Positions 1 to 7,386 of a stretch of DNA of 48,105 bases are shown here, piece by piece. The notes under the pieces were generated by a model. The model ran no database searches, was not told where the DNA came from, and saw only the letters and a list, made by a program, of their open reading frames with translations. This DNA comes from Betaproteobacteria bacterium UBA2592 (GTDB taxonomy: Bacteria > Pseudomonadota > Gammaproteobacteria > Burkholderiales > Rhodocyclaceae), in assembly GCA_002340095.1 (NCBI GenBank), contig DDKS01000007.1:1-48105 (forward strand), read 5' to 3'. Positions within the stretch are counted from its first letter, which is position 1; each line of letters starts with the position of its first letter. Position numbers and translations under genes: made by a program.

Positions 1-60
1 GCCATCCGTGAAGGCGGCCGCACCGTCGGCGCCGGCGTCGCCGCCAAGATCATCGAGTAA
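1..60 (+). CDS. tuf: Elongation factor Tu, C-terminal end (partial)
   Basis: The first 60 bases encode the last 19 residues of a protein ending GRTVGAGVAAKIIE and a TAA stop. This is the conserved end of EF-Tu, the GTPase that brings aminoacyl-tRNA to the ribosome. The rest of the gene lies to the left of the window. Its place just before rpsJ is the usual str/S10 junction in proteobacteria. A hairpin follows the stop, so at least part of transcription may end or pause before rpsJ. Confidence 0.93.
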   Translation, partial: AIREGGRTVGAGVAAKIIE

Positions 61-84
61 TCGCCCCTTGCTCTTTTGAAACCC

Positions 85-118
85 GGGGCGGGATTCTTCC
101 TCCCGCCCCCTGTTCTTT
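85..118 (+). terminator. GC-rich hairpin between tuf and rpsJ
   Basis: A 9-bp inverted repeat (GGGGCGGGA at 85-93, TCCCGCCCC at 101-109) with a 7-base loop is followed by CTGTTCTTT. It looks like an intrinsic terminator or attenuator, but the T tract is interrupted. It may reduce rather than stop read-through from tuf into rpsJ. Confidence 0.5.
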
Positions 119-127
119 GGAAAAAAC

Positions 128-439
128 ATGCAAAGCCAGAAAATCCGCATCCGTCTGAAGGCCTTCGATTACAAGCTGATCGATCAGTCTGCCCAGGAAA
201 TCGTCGAAACCGCCAAGCGCACCGGAGCTGTGGTCCGCGGTCCCGTGCCCCTGCCCACCCGCAAACAGCGTTTCGACATTCTGCGTTCGCCCCACGTGAA
301 CAAAGCTTCCCGTGACCAGTTCGAGATCCGTACCCACCTGCGTCTGATGGACATCGTGGATCCCACCGACAAGACGGTGGATGCCCTGATGAAGCTGGAT
401 CTGCCGGCTGGCGTGGATGTGGAAATCAAGTTGCAGTAA
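128..439 (+). CDS. rpsJ: Ribosomal protein S10 (uS10)
   Basis: Small-subunit protein S10, 103 residues, the usual length. In other bacteria it also serves as NusE in transcription antitermination. The start MQSQKIRIRLKAFDYKLIDQ is diagnostic, and the central RGPVPLPTRK loop contacts 16S rRNA. The ATG at 128 gives the standard N terminus. It is the first gene of the S10 group here, 67 bases after tuf. The last codons overlap the -35 element of a promoter-like sequence that could serve rplC onward. Confidence 0.97.
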   Translation: MQSQKIRIRLKAFDYKLIDQSAQEIVETAKRTGAVVRGPVPLPTRKQRFDILRSPHVNKASRDQFEIRTHLRLMDIVDPTDKTVDALMKLDLPAGVDVEIKLQ

Positions 440-460
440 ATAAACGGTTGCGGTTATAAT
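431..460 (+). promoter_or_regulatory. Sigma70-like promoter before rplC
   Basis: TTGCAG (431-436) and a perfect TATAAT (455-460) are separated by 18 bases. The -35 box lies in the last codons of rpsJ. Predicted initiation is near 467, giving a leader of about 84 bases to the rplC start. The match is good but it rests on sequence alone. Confidence 0.6.
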
Positions 461-474
461 CCGCAGCTTTTCGG

Positions 475-535
475 GGGTGGTGCGCCAGCGCCGCCCATTC
501 TTGCTTGTCCATCCGCCGGCCAACCGTAGCCGGCG
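475..535 (+). promoter_or_regulatory. Structured leader ahead of rplC
   Basis: Two hairpins lie between the promoter and rplC. The first pairs GGGTGGTG (475-482) with CGCCGCCC (489-496), including two G-U pairs. The second pairs CGCCGGC (514-520) with GCCGGCG (529-535) and ends three bases before the Shine-Dalgarno AGGAG (539-543). Such a leader could bind a ribosomal protein for feedback control, as L4 does upstream of the E. coli S10 operon. That role is inference. Confidence 0.4.
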
Positions 536-550
536 ATGAGGAGAATAACC

Positions 551-1189
551 ATGAGTCTAGGCCTTGTCGGTCGCAAGGTGGGCATGACTCGCATCTTTGC
601 CGAGGATGGTGCGTCCATTCCGGTGACGGTGCTGGATGTGTCCAATAATCGCGTGACCCAAGTCAAAACGCCGGAAACCGACGGCTATGCAGCCGTGCAG
701 GTCGCTTTTGGCAAGCGCCGCGCCTCCCGTGTGACCAAGCCCCTGGCAGGTCATGTGGCCAAGGCGGGTGTCGAAGCCGGGCATGTCCTGAAGGAATTCC
801 GGGTCGAGCCCGATCAGCTGTCCGGCTTCAAGCCCGGCGATCAAGTGGCTGTCACCATTTTTGCTGAAGGTCAGAAGGTCGACGTTACCGGCACTTCCAT
901 CGGTAAGGGCTTTCAGGGCGGCATCAAGCGCCACAACTTCAGCTCCCAGCGTGCATCGCACGGTAACTCCATTTCCCACAACGCTCCGGGTTCGATTGGC
1001 ATGGCCCAGGATCCGGGTCGTGTGTTCCCTGGCAAGCGCATGGCCGGCCATCTGGGCGCGGTCACTTGTACCCAGCAGGGGCTCACCATCGTGCGCGTCG
1101 ATGCCGAGCGCCAGCTGCTGCTGGTGAAGGGTGCGGTGCCGGGTGCCAAGGGCTCCGACGTGGTCGTCCGCCCTGCGGTCAAGGCTTAA
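551..1189 (+). CDS. rplC: Ribosomal protein L3 (uL3)
   Basis: Large-subunit protein L3, 212 residues, which helps nucleate 23S rRNA folding and reaches toward the peptidyl transferase centre. The N terminus MSLGLVGRKVGMTRIF and the HGNSISHNAPGSIGMAQDPG loop (about residues 140-160) identify it. The loop glutamine is the site methylated by PrmB in E. coli. The ATG at 551 is chosen over an upstream in-frame start because AGGAG sits at 539-543 and the product then matches L3 proteins. A leader with two hairpins precedes it, and rplD follows after 9 bases. Confidence 0.97.
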   Translation: MSLGLVGRKVGMTRIFAEDGASIPVTVLDVSNNRVTQVKTPETDGYAAVQVAFGKRRASRVTKPLAGHVAKAGVEAGHVLKEFRVEPDQLSGFKPGDQVAVTIFAEGQKVDVTGTSIGKGFQGGIKRHNFSSQRASHGNSISHNAPGSIGMAQDPGRVFPGKRMAGHLGAVTCTQQGLTIVRVDAERQLLLVKGAVPGAKGSDVVVRPAVKA

Positions 1190-1198
1190 GGAGTCGGC

Positions 1199-1822
1199 AT
1201 GGAACTGAAGGTAATCAACGAACAAGGTCAGGCTGGCGCAACGCTGCAAGCTTCTGACACCCTGTTTGCCCGGGAGTACAACGAAGCGCTGATCCACCAG
1301 GTGGTGGTGGCCTATCAGGCCAATGCGCGCGCCGGCAACCGCAAGCAGAAGAACCGCTCCGAAGTGGCGCACAGCACGCACAAGCCCTGGCGCCAGAAGG
1401 GTACGGGTCGTGCCCGTGCCGGCATGTCCTCCTCCACCATCTGGCGTGGTGGCGGCCGGGCGTTCCCCAACACCCCCGAGGAAAACTTCTCCCAGAAGCT
1501 GAACCGGAAGATGTTCCGCGCCGGTGTGGCCTCCATTCTCTCCGAGCTGGTCCGTCAGGATCGCCTGGTGGTGGTGGACTCCCTCACCGTCGAGGCGCCC
1601 AAGACGAAGCTCTTTGCCCAGAAGCTGAAGGGCATGGGTCTGGATGACCGCCTGCTGGTCATCACCGATCGTCTGGACGAGAACCTCTATCTGTCTTCCC
1701 GCAACCTGCCCAATGTCCTCGTGCTCGAGGCGCATGAAACCGATCCGGTCTCCCTGATCCGTTTCCCCCGGGTGGTGGTGACCAAGGAAGCCGTGGCCAA
1801 ATTTGAGGAGATGTGGGGATGA
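1199..1822 (+). CDS. rplD: Ribosomal protein L4 (uL4)
   Basis: Large-subunit protein L4, 207 residues, with an extended loop lining the peptide exit tunnel. The conserved stretch RSEVAHSTHKPWRQKGTGRA and the following SSTIWRGGG are the L4 signature. In E. coli L4 also represses the S10 operon by binding its leader; whether the structured leader before rplC plays that part here is unknown. The stop TGA shares bases with the rplW start (ATGA), which implies coupled translation. Confidence 0.97.
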   Translation: MELKVINEQGQAGATLQASDTLFAREYNEALIHQVVVAYQANARAGNRKQKNRSEVAHSTHKPWRQKGTGRARAGMSSSTIWRGGGRAFPNTPEENFSQKLNRKMFRAGVASILSELVRQDRLVVVDSLTVEAPKTKLFAQKLKGMGLDDRLLVITDRLDENLYLSSRNLPNVLVLEAHETDPVSLIRFPRVVVTKEAVAKFEEMWG

Positions 1823-2121
1823 ATCAGGAACGTCTGTTGCAGGTGCTGCTCGCACCGCAGATCTCCGAGAAGGCCACCTATGTTGCTGACAAGAACCAGC
1901 AGGTGATCTTCCGGGTCGCCACTGACGCCACCAAGCCTGAAATCAAGGCGGCCGTCGAGCAACTGTTCAAGGTCGAGGTGGAGTCCGTCCAGGTGCTGAA
2001 CGTCAAGGGCAAGGTCAAGCGCTTCCGCCAGACCGTCGGCCGTCGCAAGGGCTGGAAGAAGGCCTTTGTCTGCCTGAAGCCCGGTCAGGAAATCAACTTT
2101 GTCGAAGGGGGGAACGCGTAA
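1819..2121 (+). CDS. rplW: Ribosomal protein L23 (uL23)
   Basis: Large-subunit protein L23, 100 residues, at the exit tunnel rim, where trigger factor and SRP dock. The start MNQERLLQVLLAPQISEKAT is typical, and the loop FRQTVGRRKGWKKAFV is the RNA-binding hairpin. The ATG at 1819 overlaps the rplD stop (ATGA). A GTG six bases upstream is in frame but would add only two residues unlike family members. Its stop overlaps the rplB start by one base (TAATG). Confidence 0.96.
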   Translation: MNQERLLQVLLAPQISEKATYVADKNQQVIFRVATDATKPEIKAAVEQLFKVEVESVQVLNVKGKVKRFRQTVGRRKGWKKAFVCLKPGQEINFVEGGNA

Positions 2122-2948
2122 TGGCCCTCATCAAAGTCAAGCCCACTTCCCCTGGCCGCCGTGGTGTGGTCAAGGTTGTGGCCGAGAATCTCTACAAGGG
2201 CAAGCCGTTCGCCGGCCTGCTCGAGAAGAAGGTCAGCAAGGCCGGTCGCAACAACAACGGCCGTGTCACCGTGCGCCATCAGGGCGGCGGTCACAAGCAG
2301 CACTACCGCTTGGTGGACTTCAAGCGCAACAAGGACGGCATTCCCGCCAAGGTCGAGCGCATCGAGTACGACCCCAACCGTTCTGCCCACATTGCCCTGC
2401 TTTGCTATGCCGATGGTGAGCGTCGCTACATCATCGCCACCAAGGGCATGGAGGTGGGGCAACAGGTCCTGAGCGGTCCCGAGGCGCCCATCAAGCCTGG
2501 CAATGCCCTGCCCATCCGCAACATTCCCGTGGGTACCACCATTCACTGTGTCGAGATGCTGCCGGGTAAGGGGGCACAGCTGGCCCGTGCCGCTGGCACC
2601 TCCGTGCAGCTGCTGGCCCGCGAGGGGGTGTATGCCCAGGTGCGTCTGCGTTCCGGTGAAATCCGCCGTGTGCACGTCGAGTGCCGCGCCACCGTCGGTG
2701 AGGTTGGCAACGAGGAAAACAGCCTGCGCAAGATCGGCAAGGCCGGTGCCAACCGCTGGCGTGGCATTCGTCCCACCGTGCGTGGTACCGCCATGAACCC
2801 GATCGATCACCCCCATGGTGGTGGTGAGGGCAAGACCGGCGAAGGCCGCGTGCCCGTCAGCCCGTGGGGTCAGCCTGCCAAGGGCTACCGCACCCGCAAC
2901 AACAAGCGCACGAACAGCATGATCGTGCAGCGTCGTCATAAGCGTTAA
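2121..2948 (+). CDS. rplB: Ribosomal protein L2 (uL2)
   Basis: Large-subunit protein L2, 275 residues, needed for subunit association and peptidyl transferase activity. The core RHQGGGHKQHYRLVDFKRNK and the C-terminal MNPIDHPHGGGEGKTGEG are diagnostic; the histidine in HPHGGGEG corresponds to the functionally important His229 of E. coli. Length matches the family. It is translationally linked to rplW and followed 11 bases later by rpsS. Confidence 0.98.
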   Translation: MALIKVKPTSPGRRGVVKVVAENLYKGKPFAGLLEKKVSKAGRNNNGRVTVRHQGGGHKQHYRLVDFKRNKDGIPAKVERIEYDPNRSAHIALLCYADGERRYIIATKGMEVGQQVLSGPEAPIKPGNALPIRNIPVGTTIHCVEMLPGKGAQLARAAGTSVQLLAREGVYAQVRLRSGEIRRVHVECRATVGEVGNEENSLRKIGKAGANRWRGIRPTVRGTAMNPIDHPHGGGEGKTGEGRVPVSPWGQPAKGYRTRNNKRTNSMIVQRRHKR

Positions 2949-2959
2949 GGGGTAAAGAT

Positions 2960-3235
2960 ATGGGACGTTCTGTAAAAAAGGGCCCGTTCGTCGATGCCCA
3001 CCTGCTGAAGAAGGTTGACGCTGCCCGCGCCAGCAACGACAAGCGGCCGATCAAGACCTGGTCGCGTCGTTCCACCGTGCTGCCTGATTTCGTCGGCCTG
3101 ACCATCGCCGTGCACAACGGCAAGCAGCACATTCCGGTCTATGTGACCGAGAACATGGTTGGCCACAAGCTCGGCGAGTTCTCCCTGACCCGTACCTTCA
3201 AGGGTCACACCGCCGGCAAGAAGGCGAAGAAATAA
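2960..3235 (+). CDS. rpsS: Ribosomal protein S19 (uS19)
   Basis: Small-subunit head protein S19, 91 residues, near the A-site finger bridge. The start MGRSVKKGPFVDAHLLKK and the C-terminal GHKLGEFSLTRTFKGH motif are characteristic. It sits in the normal order between rplB and rplV, with spacers of about 10 bases on both sides. AAGGAGG at 3234-3240 overlaps its stop codon and serves the next gene. Confidence 0.97.
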   Translation: MGRSVKKGPFVDAHLLKKVDAARASNDKRPIKTWSRRSTVLPDFVGLTIAVHNGKQHIPVYVTENMVGHKLGEFSLTRTFKGHTAGKKAKK

Positions 3236-3244
3236 GGAGGCCAC

Positions 3245-3574
3245 ATGGAAACTACTGCAACACTTCGCGGCGTGCGTCTTTCCGCCCAGAAGGGTCGCCT
3301 CGTGGCTGACCTTATCCGCGGCAAGTCGATCGGCAATGCGCTCAACATCCTCACCTTTTGCCCCAAGAAGGGGGCTGGCATCATCAAGAAGGTGCTGTTG
3401 TCCGCCGTGGCGAACGCCGAGCACAATGACGGCGCCGACATCGATGAGCTGAAGGTGAAGACCATCCACGTCGAGAAGGGCGTGATGCTCAAGCGCTTCA
3501 CCGCGCGCGCCAAAGGCCGTGGCAACCGGATCGTCAAGCCGACCTGCCACATCTACGTGACTGTCGGGAACTGA
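3245..3574 (+). CDS. rplV: Ribosomal protein L22 (uL22)
   Basis: Large-subunit protein L22, 109 residues, whose long beta-hairpin lines the exit tunnel and is a known site of macrolide-resistance mutations. The start METTATLRGVRLSAQKGRLV and the hairpin region KRFTARAKGRGNRIVKPTCH identify it. AAGGAGG lies just upstream of the ATG. The order rpsS-rplV-rpsC is standard. Confidence 0.97.
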   Translation: METTATLRGVRLSAQKGRLVADLIRGKSIGNALNILTFCPKKGAGIIKKVLLSAVANAEHNDGADIDELKVKTIHVEKGVMLKRFTARAKGRGNRIVKPTCHIYVTVGN

Positions 3575-3583
3575 GGATAAGCC

Positions 3584-4378
3584 ATGGGACAGAAAATTCA
3601 TCCGACAGGCTTCCGCCTTTGCGTCACCCGTGACTGGGACTCCCGTTGGTTCGCCAACTCCAAGGAGTTCCCGGGCATGCTGGCCCAGGACGTAATGGTT
3701 CGTGAATACCTGAGCAACAAACTGAAGCACGCATCCGTTGGTCGGGTGCTGATCGAGCGTCCTGCCAAGAATGCCCGCATCACCGTGTTTTCCGCCCGTC
3801 CGGGCGTGGTGATCGGCAAGAAGGGTGAAGACATCGAGGTGCTGCGCAGCGACCTGCAGCGCATCATGGGCGTGCCCGTGCATGTCTCCATCGAGGAGAT
3901 CCGCAAGCCCGAGATCAACGCCCAGCTGATCGCCGACTCCATCGCCCAGCAGCTGGAAAAGCGGATCATGTTCCGTCGTGCCATGAAGCGGGCCATGCAG
4001 AACGCCATGCGTCTCGGTGCCCAGGGCATCAAGATCATGAGCTCCGGCCGTCTCAATGGCGCGGAAATCGCCCGTACCGAGTGGTACCGCGAAGGCCGTG
4101 TGCCCTTGCACACCCTGCGTGCCGACATCGACTACGCCACCTCCACCGCCGAAACCACCTACGGTGCCATCGGCATCAAGGTGTGGGTGTACAAGGGCGA
4201 CATGCTGGCCCGGGGCGAGCAGCCCGAAGCCGAAGTGGCCGCCGCTGATGATGCCCGTCGCGCCCGTCGTCCCCGTCCGGATGCCGACAAGGCCCGCGCC
4301 CCCCGCGCTGCCGACCGGAAAACCGGTGAAGGTGACGCCAAGGCGCCCGCCAAGCGTGTAAGAAAGGCAGGTGCTTAA
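3584..4378 (+). CDS. rpsC: Ribosomal protein S3 (uS3)
   Basis: Small-subunit protein S3 at the mRNA entry tunnel, with an N-terminal KH domain and the S3 C-terminal fold. The start MGQKIHPTGFRLCVTRDWDS and the KH loop RPGVVIGKKGEDIE are typical. At 264 residues it is longer than the 233 of E. coli. The excess is a basic, Ala/Arg/Pro-rich low-complexity tail (about residues 213-264), as seen in other betaproteobacteria. Its TAA touches the rplP ATG with no gap. Confidence 0.97.
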   Translation: MGQKIHPTGFRLCVTRDWDSRWFANSKEFPGMLAQDVMVREYLSNKLKHASVGRVLIERPAKNARITVFSARPGVVIGKKGEDIEVLRSDLQRIMGVPVHVSIEEIRKPEINAQLIADSIAQQLEKRIMFRRAMKRAMQNAMRLGAQGIKIMSSGRLNGAEIARTEWYREGRVPLHTLRADIDYATSTAETTYGAIGIKVWVYKGDMLARGEQPEAEVAAADDARRARRPRPDADKARAPRAADRKTGEGDAKAPAKRVRKAGA

Positions 4379-4792
4379 ATGCTGCAACCCAATCGTCGCA
4401 AGTACCGCAAGGAACACAAGGGCCGCAATGAAGGCCTCGCCACCCGCGGCGCCAAGGTTTCCTTCGGGGAATGGGGCCTCAAGGCCATCGGCCGCGGCCG
4501 TCTGACCGCCCGCCAGATCGAGGCTGCCCGTCGTGCCATGACCCGGCACATCAAGCGGGGTGGCCGCATCTGGATCCGGGTGTTCCCGGACAAACCCATC
4601 TCGAAGAAGCCCGCCGAAGTCCGGATGGGTAACGGTAAGGGTAATCCCGAATACTGGGTTGCCGAAATCCAGCCGGGCAAGGTCCTTTACGAAATGGACG
4701 GGGTGAGCGAAGAACTGGCGCGCGAGGCCTTCCGCCTTGCGGCTGCCAAGTTGCCCTTCGCCACCACCTTCGTAACCCGTCACGTGGTGTGA
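4379..4792 (+). CDS. rplP: Ribosomal protein L16 (uL16)
   Basis: Large-subunit protein L16, 137 residues, which positions A-site tRNA. The start MLQPNRRKYRKEHKGRN, the GRLTARQIEAARRAMTRHIK segment and FPDKPISKKPAEVRMG are diagnostic. The ATG directly abuts the rpsC stop, so translation is probably coupled. The conserved arginine in the TARQIEAARRA region corresponds to the residue hydroxylated by RoxA in E. coli. Confidence 0.97.
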   Translation: MLQPNRRKYRKEHKGRNEGLATRGAKVSFGEWGLKAIGRGRLTARQIEAARRAMTRHIKRGGRIWIRVFPDKPISKKPAEVRMGNGKGNPEYWVAEIQPGKVLYEMDGVSEELAREAFRLAAAKLPFATTFVTRHVV

Positions 4793-4794
4793 TC

Positions 4795-4989
4795 ATGAAA
4801 GCGATCGAACTGAGAAAGAAGAGCGTGGAAGAGCTCAAGACCGAGCTGCTGGAATTGCTGAAGGCCCAGTTCAGCCTGCGTATGCAGCTCGCCACGCAAC
4901 AGCTGGCCAATACCAGCCAGCTTGGCAAGGTACGCCGCGACATCGCTCGCGTGCGCACCCTTATTCGTGAAAAGGCGGTGCAACAATGA
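4795..4989 (+). CDS. rpmC: Ribosomal protein L29 (uL29)
   Basis: Large-subunit protein L29, 64 residues, a helical hairpin beside L23 at the tunnel exit. The start MKAIELRKKSVEELKTELLE and the ending RRDIARVRTLIREK are typical. The ATG at 4795 is preferred over an in-frame GTG at 4789 that lies inside the rplP stop region. The stop TGA overlaps the rpsQ start (ATGA at 4986). Confidence 0.95.
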   Translation: MKAIELRKKSVEELKTELLELLKAQFSLRMQLATQQLANTSQLGKVRRDIARVRTLIREKAVQQ

Positions 4990-5252
4990 GTGAAACCACC
5001 AGCATCAAGCGGACACTGATTGGCCGCGTCGTCAGCGACAAAATGGACAAGACCGTGACGGTTCTCGTCGAGCGTCGGGTGAAGCATCCGATCTACGGCA
5101 AGATCATCACCAAGTCCAAGAAGTACCACGCCCACGACGAGAGCAACGAAATGGGCACCGGCGATCTGGTCGAGATCGAGGAATCCCGTCCCGTGTCCCG
5201 CACCAAGACCTGGCGTGTGACCCGCCTGCTCGAAAAGGCAGAAGTGGTCTAA
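4986..5252 (+). CDS. rpsQ: Ribosomal protein S17 (uS17)
   Basis: Small-subunit primary binding protein S17, 88 residues, an OB fold. The segments LIGRVVSDKMDKTVTVLVER and RRVKHPIYGKIITKSKKYHA identify it. It closes the S10 group, as in E. coli. The 146-base gap that follows is longer than the other gaps inside the ribosomal cluster and holds both a terminator-like hairpin and the likely spc promoter. Confidence 0.97.
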   Translation: MSETTSIKRTLIGRVVSDKMDKTVTVLVERRVKHPIYGKIITKSKKYHAHDESNEMGTGDLVEIEESRPVSRTKTWRVTRLLEKAEVV

Positions 5253-5260
5253 GCCGGGGC

Positions 5261-5289
5261 TTGCGCCAATTAAAGGAAGCCGGTAAAAT
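5261..5289 (+). promoter_or_regulatory. Putative spc promoter
   Basis: TTGCGC (5261-5266), a 17-base spacer and TAAAAT (5284-5289) form a sigma70-like promoter just after rpsQ, where the E. coli spc promoter also lies. The -10 box is the loop of the hairpin at 5272-5300. Predicted initiation is near 5296, leaving a leader of about 100 bases before rplN. Confidence 0.55.
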
Positions 5290-5304
5290 CCGGCTTCTTT
5301 GTTT
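5272..5304 (+). terminator. Intrinsic terminator-like hairpin after rpsQ
   Basis: GAAGCCGG (5276-5283) pairs with CCGGCTTC (5290-5297) around the loop TAAAAT. The stem can be extended by A-T and G-T pairs to about 11 bp. A T-rich run (TTTGTTT) follows. It is placed to end the S10 transcript. Its loop and left arm are also the -10 box and spacer of the putative spc promoter. Confidence 0.6.
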
Positions 5305-5398
5305 CCCGTGGCCCTCTCCCGGGGCTGCGGATCAAGTTACTTCCTCCCTCACGGGGTCCAAGACTGTCCGCCGCCGGCGGGATAAGTTGGAGTGAAAA

Positions 5399-5767
5399 AT
5401 GATTCAGATGCAGACGGTTCTGGATGTGGCCGATAACACCGGCGCGCGTTCGGTAATGTGTATCAAGGTGCTGGGTGGCTCCAAGCGTCGCTATGCGAGC
5501 ATTGGTGATGTCATCAAGGTCAGCATCAAGGATGCGGCTCCCCGGGGTCGTGTCAAGAAGGGCGACGTCTATAACGCCGTGGTGGTTCGCACCGCCAAGG
5601 GTGTGCGCCGTCCCGATGGTTCCGTGGTCAAGTTCGACAGCAATGCCGCGGTGCTGCTCAATAACAAGCTGGAGCCCATCGGCACCCGTATCTTCGGGCC
5701 GGTTACCCGCGAACTGCGGACCGAGCGCTACATGAAGATCGTTTCCCTGGCGCCGGAAGTGCTGTAA
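5399..5767 (+). CDS. rplN: Ribosomal protein L14 (uL14)
   Basis: Large-subunit protein L14, 122 residues, on the intersubunit face and the binding site of the silencing factor RsfS. The start MIQMQTVLDVADNTGARSVM and the VVVRTAKGVRRPDG segment are diagnostic. TTGGAGTG upstream supplies the ribosome site. It opens the spc group as in E. coli. The 5305-5398 leader holds a short CCGCC/GGCGG hairpin but no other clear element. Confidence 0.98.
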   Translation: MIQMQTVLDVADNTGARSVMCIKVLGGSKRRYASIGDVIKVSIKDAAPRGRVKKGDVYNAVVVRTAKGVRRPDGSVVKFDSNAAVLLNNKLEPIGTRIFGPVTRELRTERYMKIVSLAPEVL

Positions 5768-5779
5768 GGAGCCTGTGTA

Positions 5780-6097
5780 ATGGAAAAGATTCGCAAGGGC
5801 GACGAAGTGGTCGTCATTACCGGCAAGGACAAGGGTAGGCGCGGGACTGTGGTTCGTCGCGTCGATGCCGATCATCTGATCGTGGAAGGCGTCAATCGCG
5901 TCAAGAAGCACGTCCGCCCCAATCCTATGAAGGGCGTGGCAGGTGGCATCGTGGATAAGGACATGCCCATCCATATCTCCAATGTGGCGCTGTTCAATCC
6001 TGCCACCGGGAAGGCCGACCGGGTCGGCATCAAGGTGCTGGAAGATGGCCGCAAGGTTCGCGTGTTCAAGTCGAACGGCGAACTGGTGAACGCGTAA
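5780..6097 (+). CDS. rplX: Ribosomal protein L24 (uL24)
   Basis: Large-subunit assembly initiator L24, 105 residues, with an N-terminal KOW motif (GDEVVVITGKDKGRRGTVV, about residues 7-25). The VEGVNRVKKHVRPNP segment is also typical. It binds the 5' domain of 23S rRNA early in assembly. Spacers are 12 bases to rplN and 9 to rplE. Confidence 0.97.
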   Translation: MEKIRKGDEVVVITGKDKGRRGTVVRRVDADHLIVEGVNRVKKHVRPNPMKGVAGGIVDKDMPIHISNVALFNPATGKADRVGIKVLEDGRKVRVFKSNGELVNA

Positions 6098-6106
6098 GGA
6101 AACGAC

Positions 6107-6646
6107 ATGGCTCGCTTGTTTGACATCTACAAGAAAGAAATCACGCCGAAGCTGACTCAGCGTTTCGGCTACAAGTCCCCCATGGAAGTGCCCCGCATCA
6201 CCAAGATCACCCTGAACATGGGTGTGGGTGAGGCTGTCGCCGACAAGAAGGTGCTGGAGCACGCCGTGAGCGACATGGAGAAGATCGCCGGTCAAAAGCC
6301 GGTGGTCACCAAGGCTCGCAAGTCCATCGCCGGCTTCAAGATCCGCGATGGCTACCCGATTGGCTGCATGGTCACCCTGCGCGGCCCGCGCATGTATGAA
6401 TTCCTCGACCGTTTGGTCACCATTGCCCTGCCTCGCGTGCGCGACTTCCGCGGCGTGGCTGGCAAAGGTTTTGACGGCCGGGGTAACTACAACATGGGTG
6501 TGAAAGAGCAGATCATCTTCCCCGAGATCGAGTACGACAAGGTCGACGCGCTGCGCGGGATGAACATCAGCATCACCACCACGGCCAAGACCGACGAGGA
6601 ATGCAAGGCGCTCCTCGCCGCGTTCAAGTTCCCTTTCAAGAATTGA
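6107..6646 (+). CDS. rplE: Ribosomal protein L5 (uL5)
   Basis: Large-subunit protein L5, 179 residues, part of the 5S RNP. The segments PRITKITLNMGVGEAVADKK, GQKPVVTKARKSIAGFKIR and FPEIEYDKVDALRGMNI are L5 signatures. In E. coli the S8 repressor acts at the rplE start; I did not find an obvious copy of that site in the 9-base spacer here. Confidence 0.98.
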   Translation: MARLFDIYKKEITPKLTQRFGYKSPMEVPRITKITLNMGVGEAVADKKVLEHAVSDMEKIAGQKPVVTKARKSIAGFKIRDGYPIGCMVTLRGPRMYEFLDRLVTIALPRVRDFRGVAGKGFDGRGNYNMGVKEQIIFPEIEYDKVDALRGMNISITTTAKTDEECKALLAAFKFPFKN

Positions 6647-6653
6647 GGCAGAC

Positions 6654-6959
6654 ATGGCGAAACTTGCCCTGATTAACCGCGAAGAAAAGCGCCGCGCACT
6701 GGTTGCCAAGTACGCGAAGAAGCGCGAGGCGCTCATGGCTGTCATCAACGATGCCAGCCTCACCGAGGCCGAGCGTTTTGAGGCCCGGCTGAAGCTGCAG
6801 CAGCTCCCCCGCAACGCAAGCCCGACCCGTACGCGCAACCGTTGTCAGCTCACCGGGCGTCCCCGTGGCGTGTTCCGCAAATTCGGCATGTGCCGCAACA
6901 AGATCCGCGAACTGGCCTTTGGTGGCAAGATTCCCGGTGTTGTCAAGGCCAGCTGGTAA
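6654..6959 (+). CDS. rpsN: Ribosomal protein S14 (uS14), zinc-free form
   Basis: Small-subunit head protein S14, 101 residues. This is the long C-minus type: it lacks the paired CXXC motifs of the 61-residue zinc form, and RNRCQLTGRPRGVFRKFGMC holds only isolated cysteines. The ending IRELAFGGKIPGVVKASW is typical. It lies between rplE and rpsH as expected. Confidence 0.97.
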   Translation: MAKLALINREEKRRALVAKYAKKREALMAVINDASLTEAERFEARLKLQQLPRNASPTRTRNRCQLTGRPRGVFRKFGMCRNKIRELAFGGKIPGVVKASW

Positions 6960-6977
6960 GCTCAGGAGGAAAGAAAG

Positions 6978-7376
6978 ATGGCAATGAGCGATCCGATCGC
7001 GGACATGCTGACCCGTATCCGCAATGCCCAGATGGCCGAAAAGGCCGCTGTGGTGATGCCCTCTTCCAAGCTCAAGGCGGCCATCGCTGCCGTGCTCAAA
7101 GAAGAAGGCTACGTGGAAGACTTCGCAGTCAAGACTGTCGAAGGCAACAAGGCGACCCTGGAAATCGCCCTCAAGTACTATGCCGGTCGTCCGGTCATCG
7201 AGCGCATCGAACGCGTCTCCAAGCCCGGCCTGCGTATCTACAAGGGTTCTGCGGATATCCCCCGTGTCATGAACGGCCTGGGTATCGCCATCGTGTCCAC
7301 CCCCAAGGGTGTGATGACTGACCGCAAGGCACGCGCCAGCAAGGTTGGCGGCGAAGTGCTCTGCATCGTGGCGTAA
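6978..7376 (+). CDS. rpsH: Ribosomal protein S8 (uS8)
   Basis: Small-subunit primary binding protein S8, 132 residues. It binds 16S helix 21 and, in E. coli, represses spc translation. The start MAMSDPIADMLTRIRNAQ and the ending GVMTDRKARASKVGGEVLC are diagnostic. AGGAGG lies 8 bases before the ATG at 6978, which supports that start rather than the internal ATG six bases later. Confidence 0.97.
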   Translation: MAMSDPIADMLTRIRNAQMAEKAAVVMPSSKLKAAIAAVLKEEGYVEDFAVKTVEGNKATLEIALKYYAGRPVIERIERVSKPGLRIYKGSADIPRVMNGLGIAIVSTPKGVMTDRKARASKVGGEVLCIVA

Positions 7377-7386
7377 GGGAGGAACC

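Noticed and set aside
557..1855. Minus-strand frame of 432 codons opposite rplC-rplD
   Set aside because: Same reason: antisense shadow from biased third codon positions.
2945..4783. Very long open frame on the minus strand opposite rpsS-rplP
   Set aside because: It is a shadow of high-GC ribosomal genes on the plus strand. Its translation has no recognisable family and the plus-strand genes are certain.
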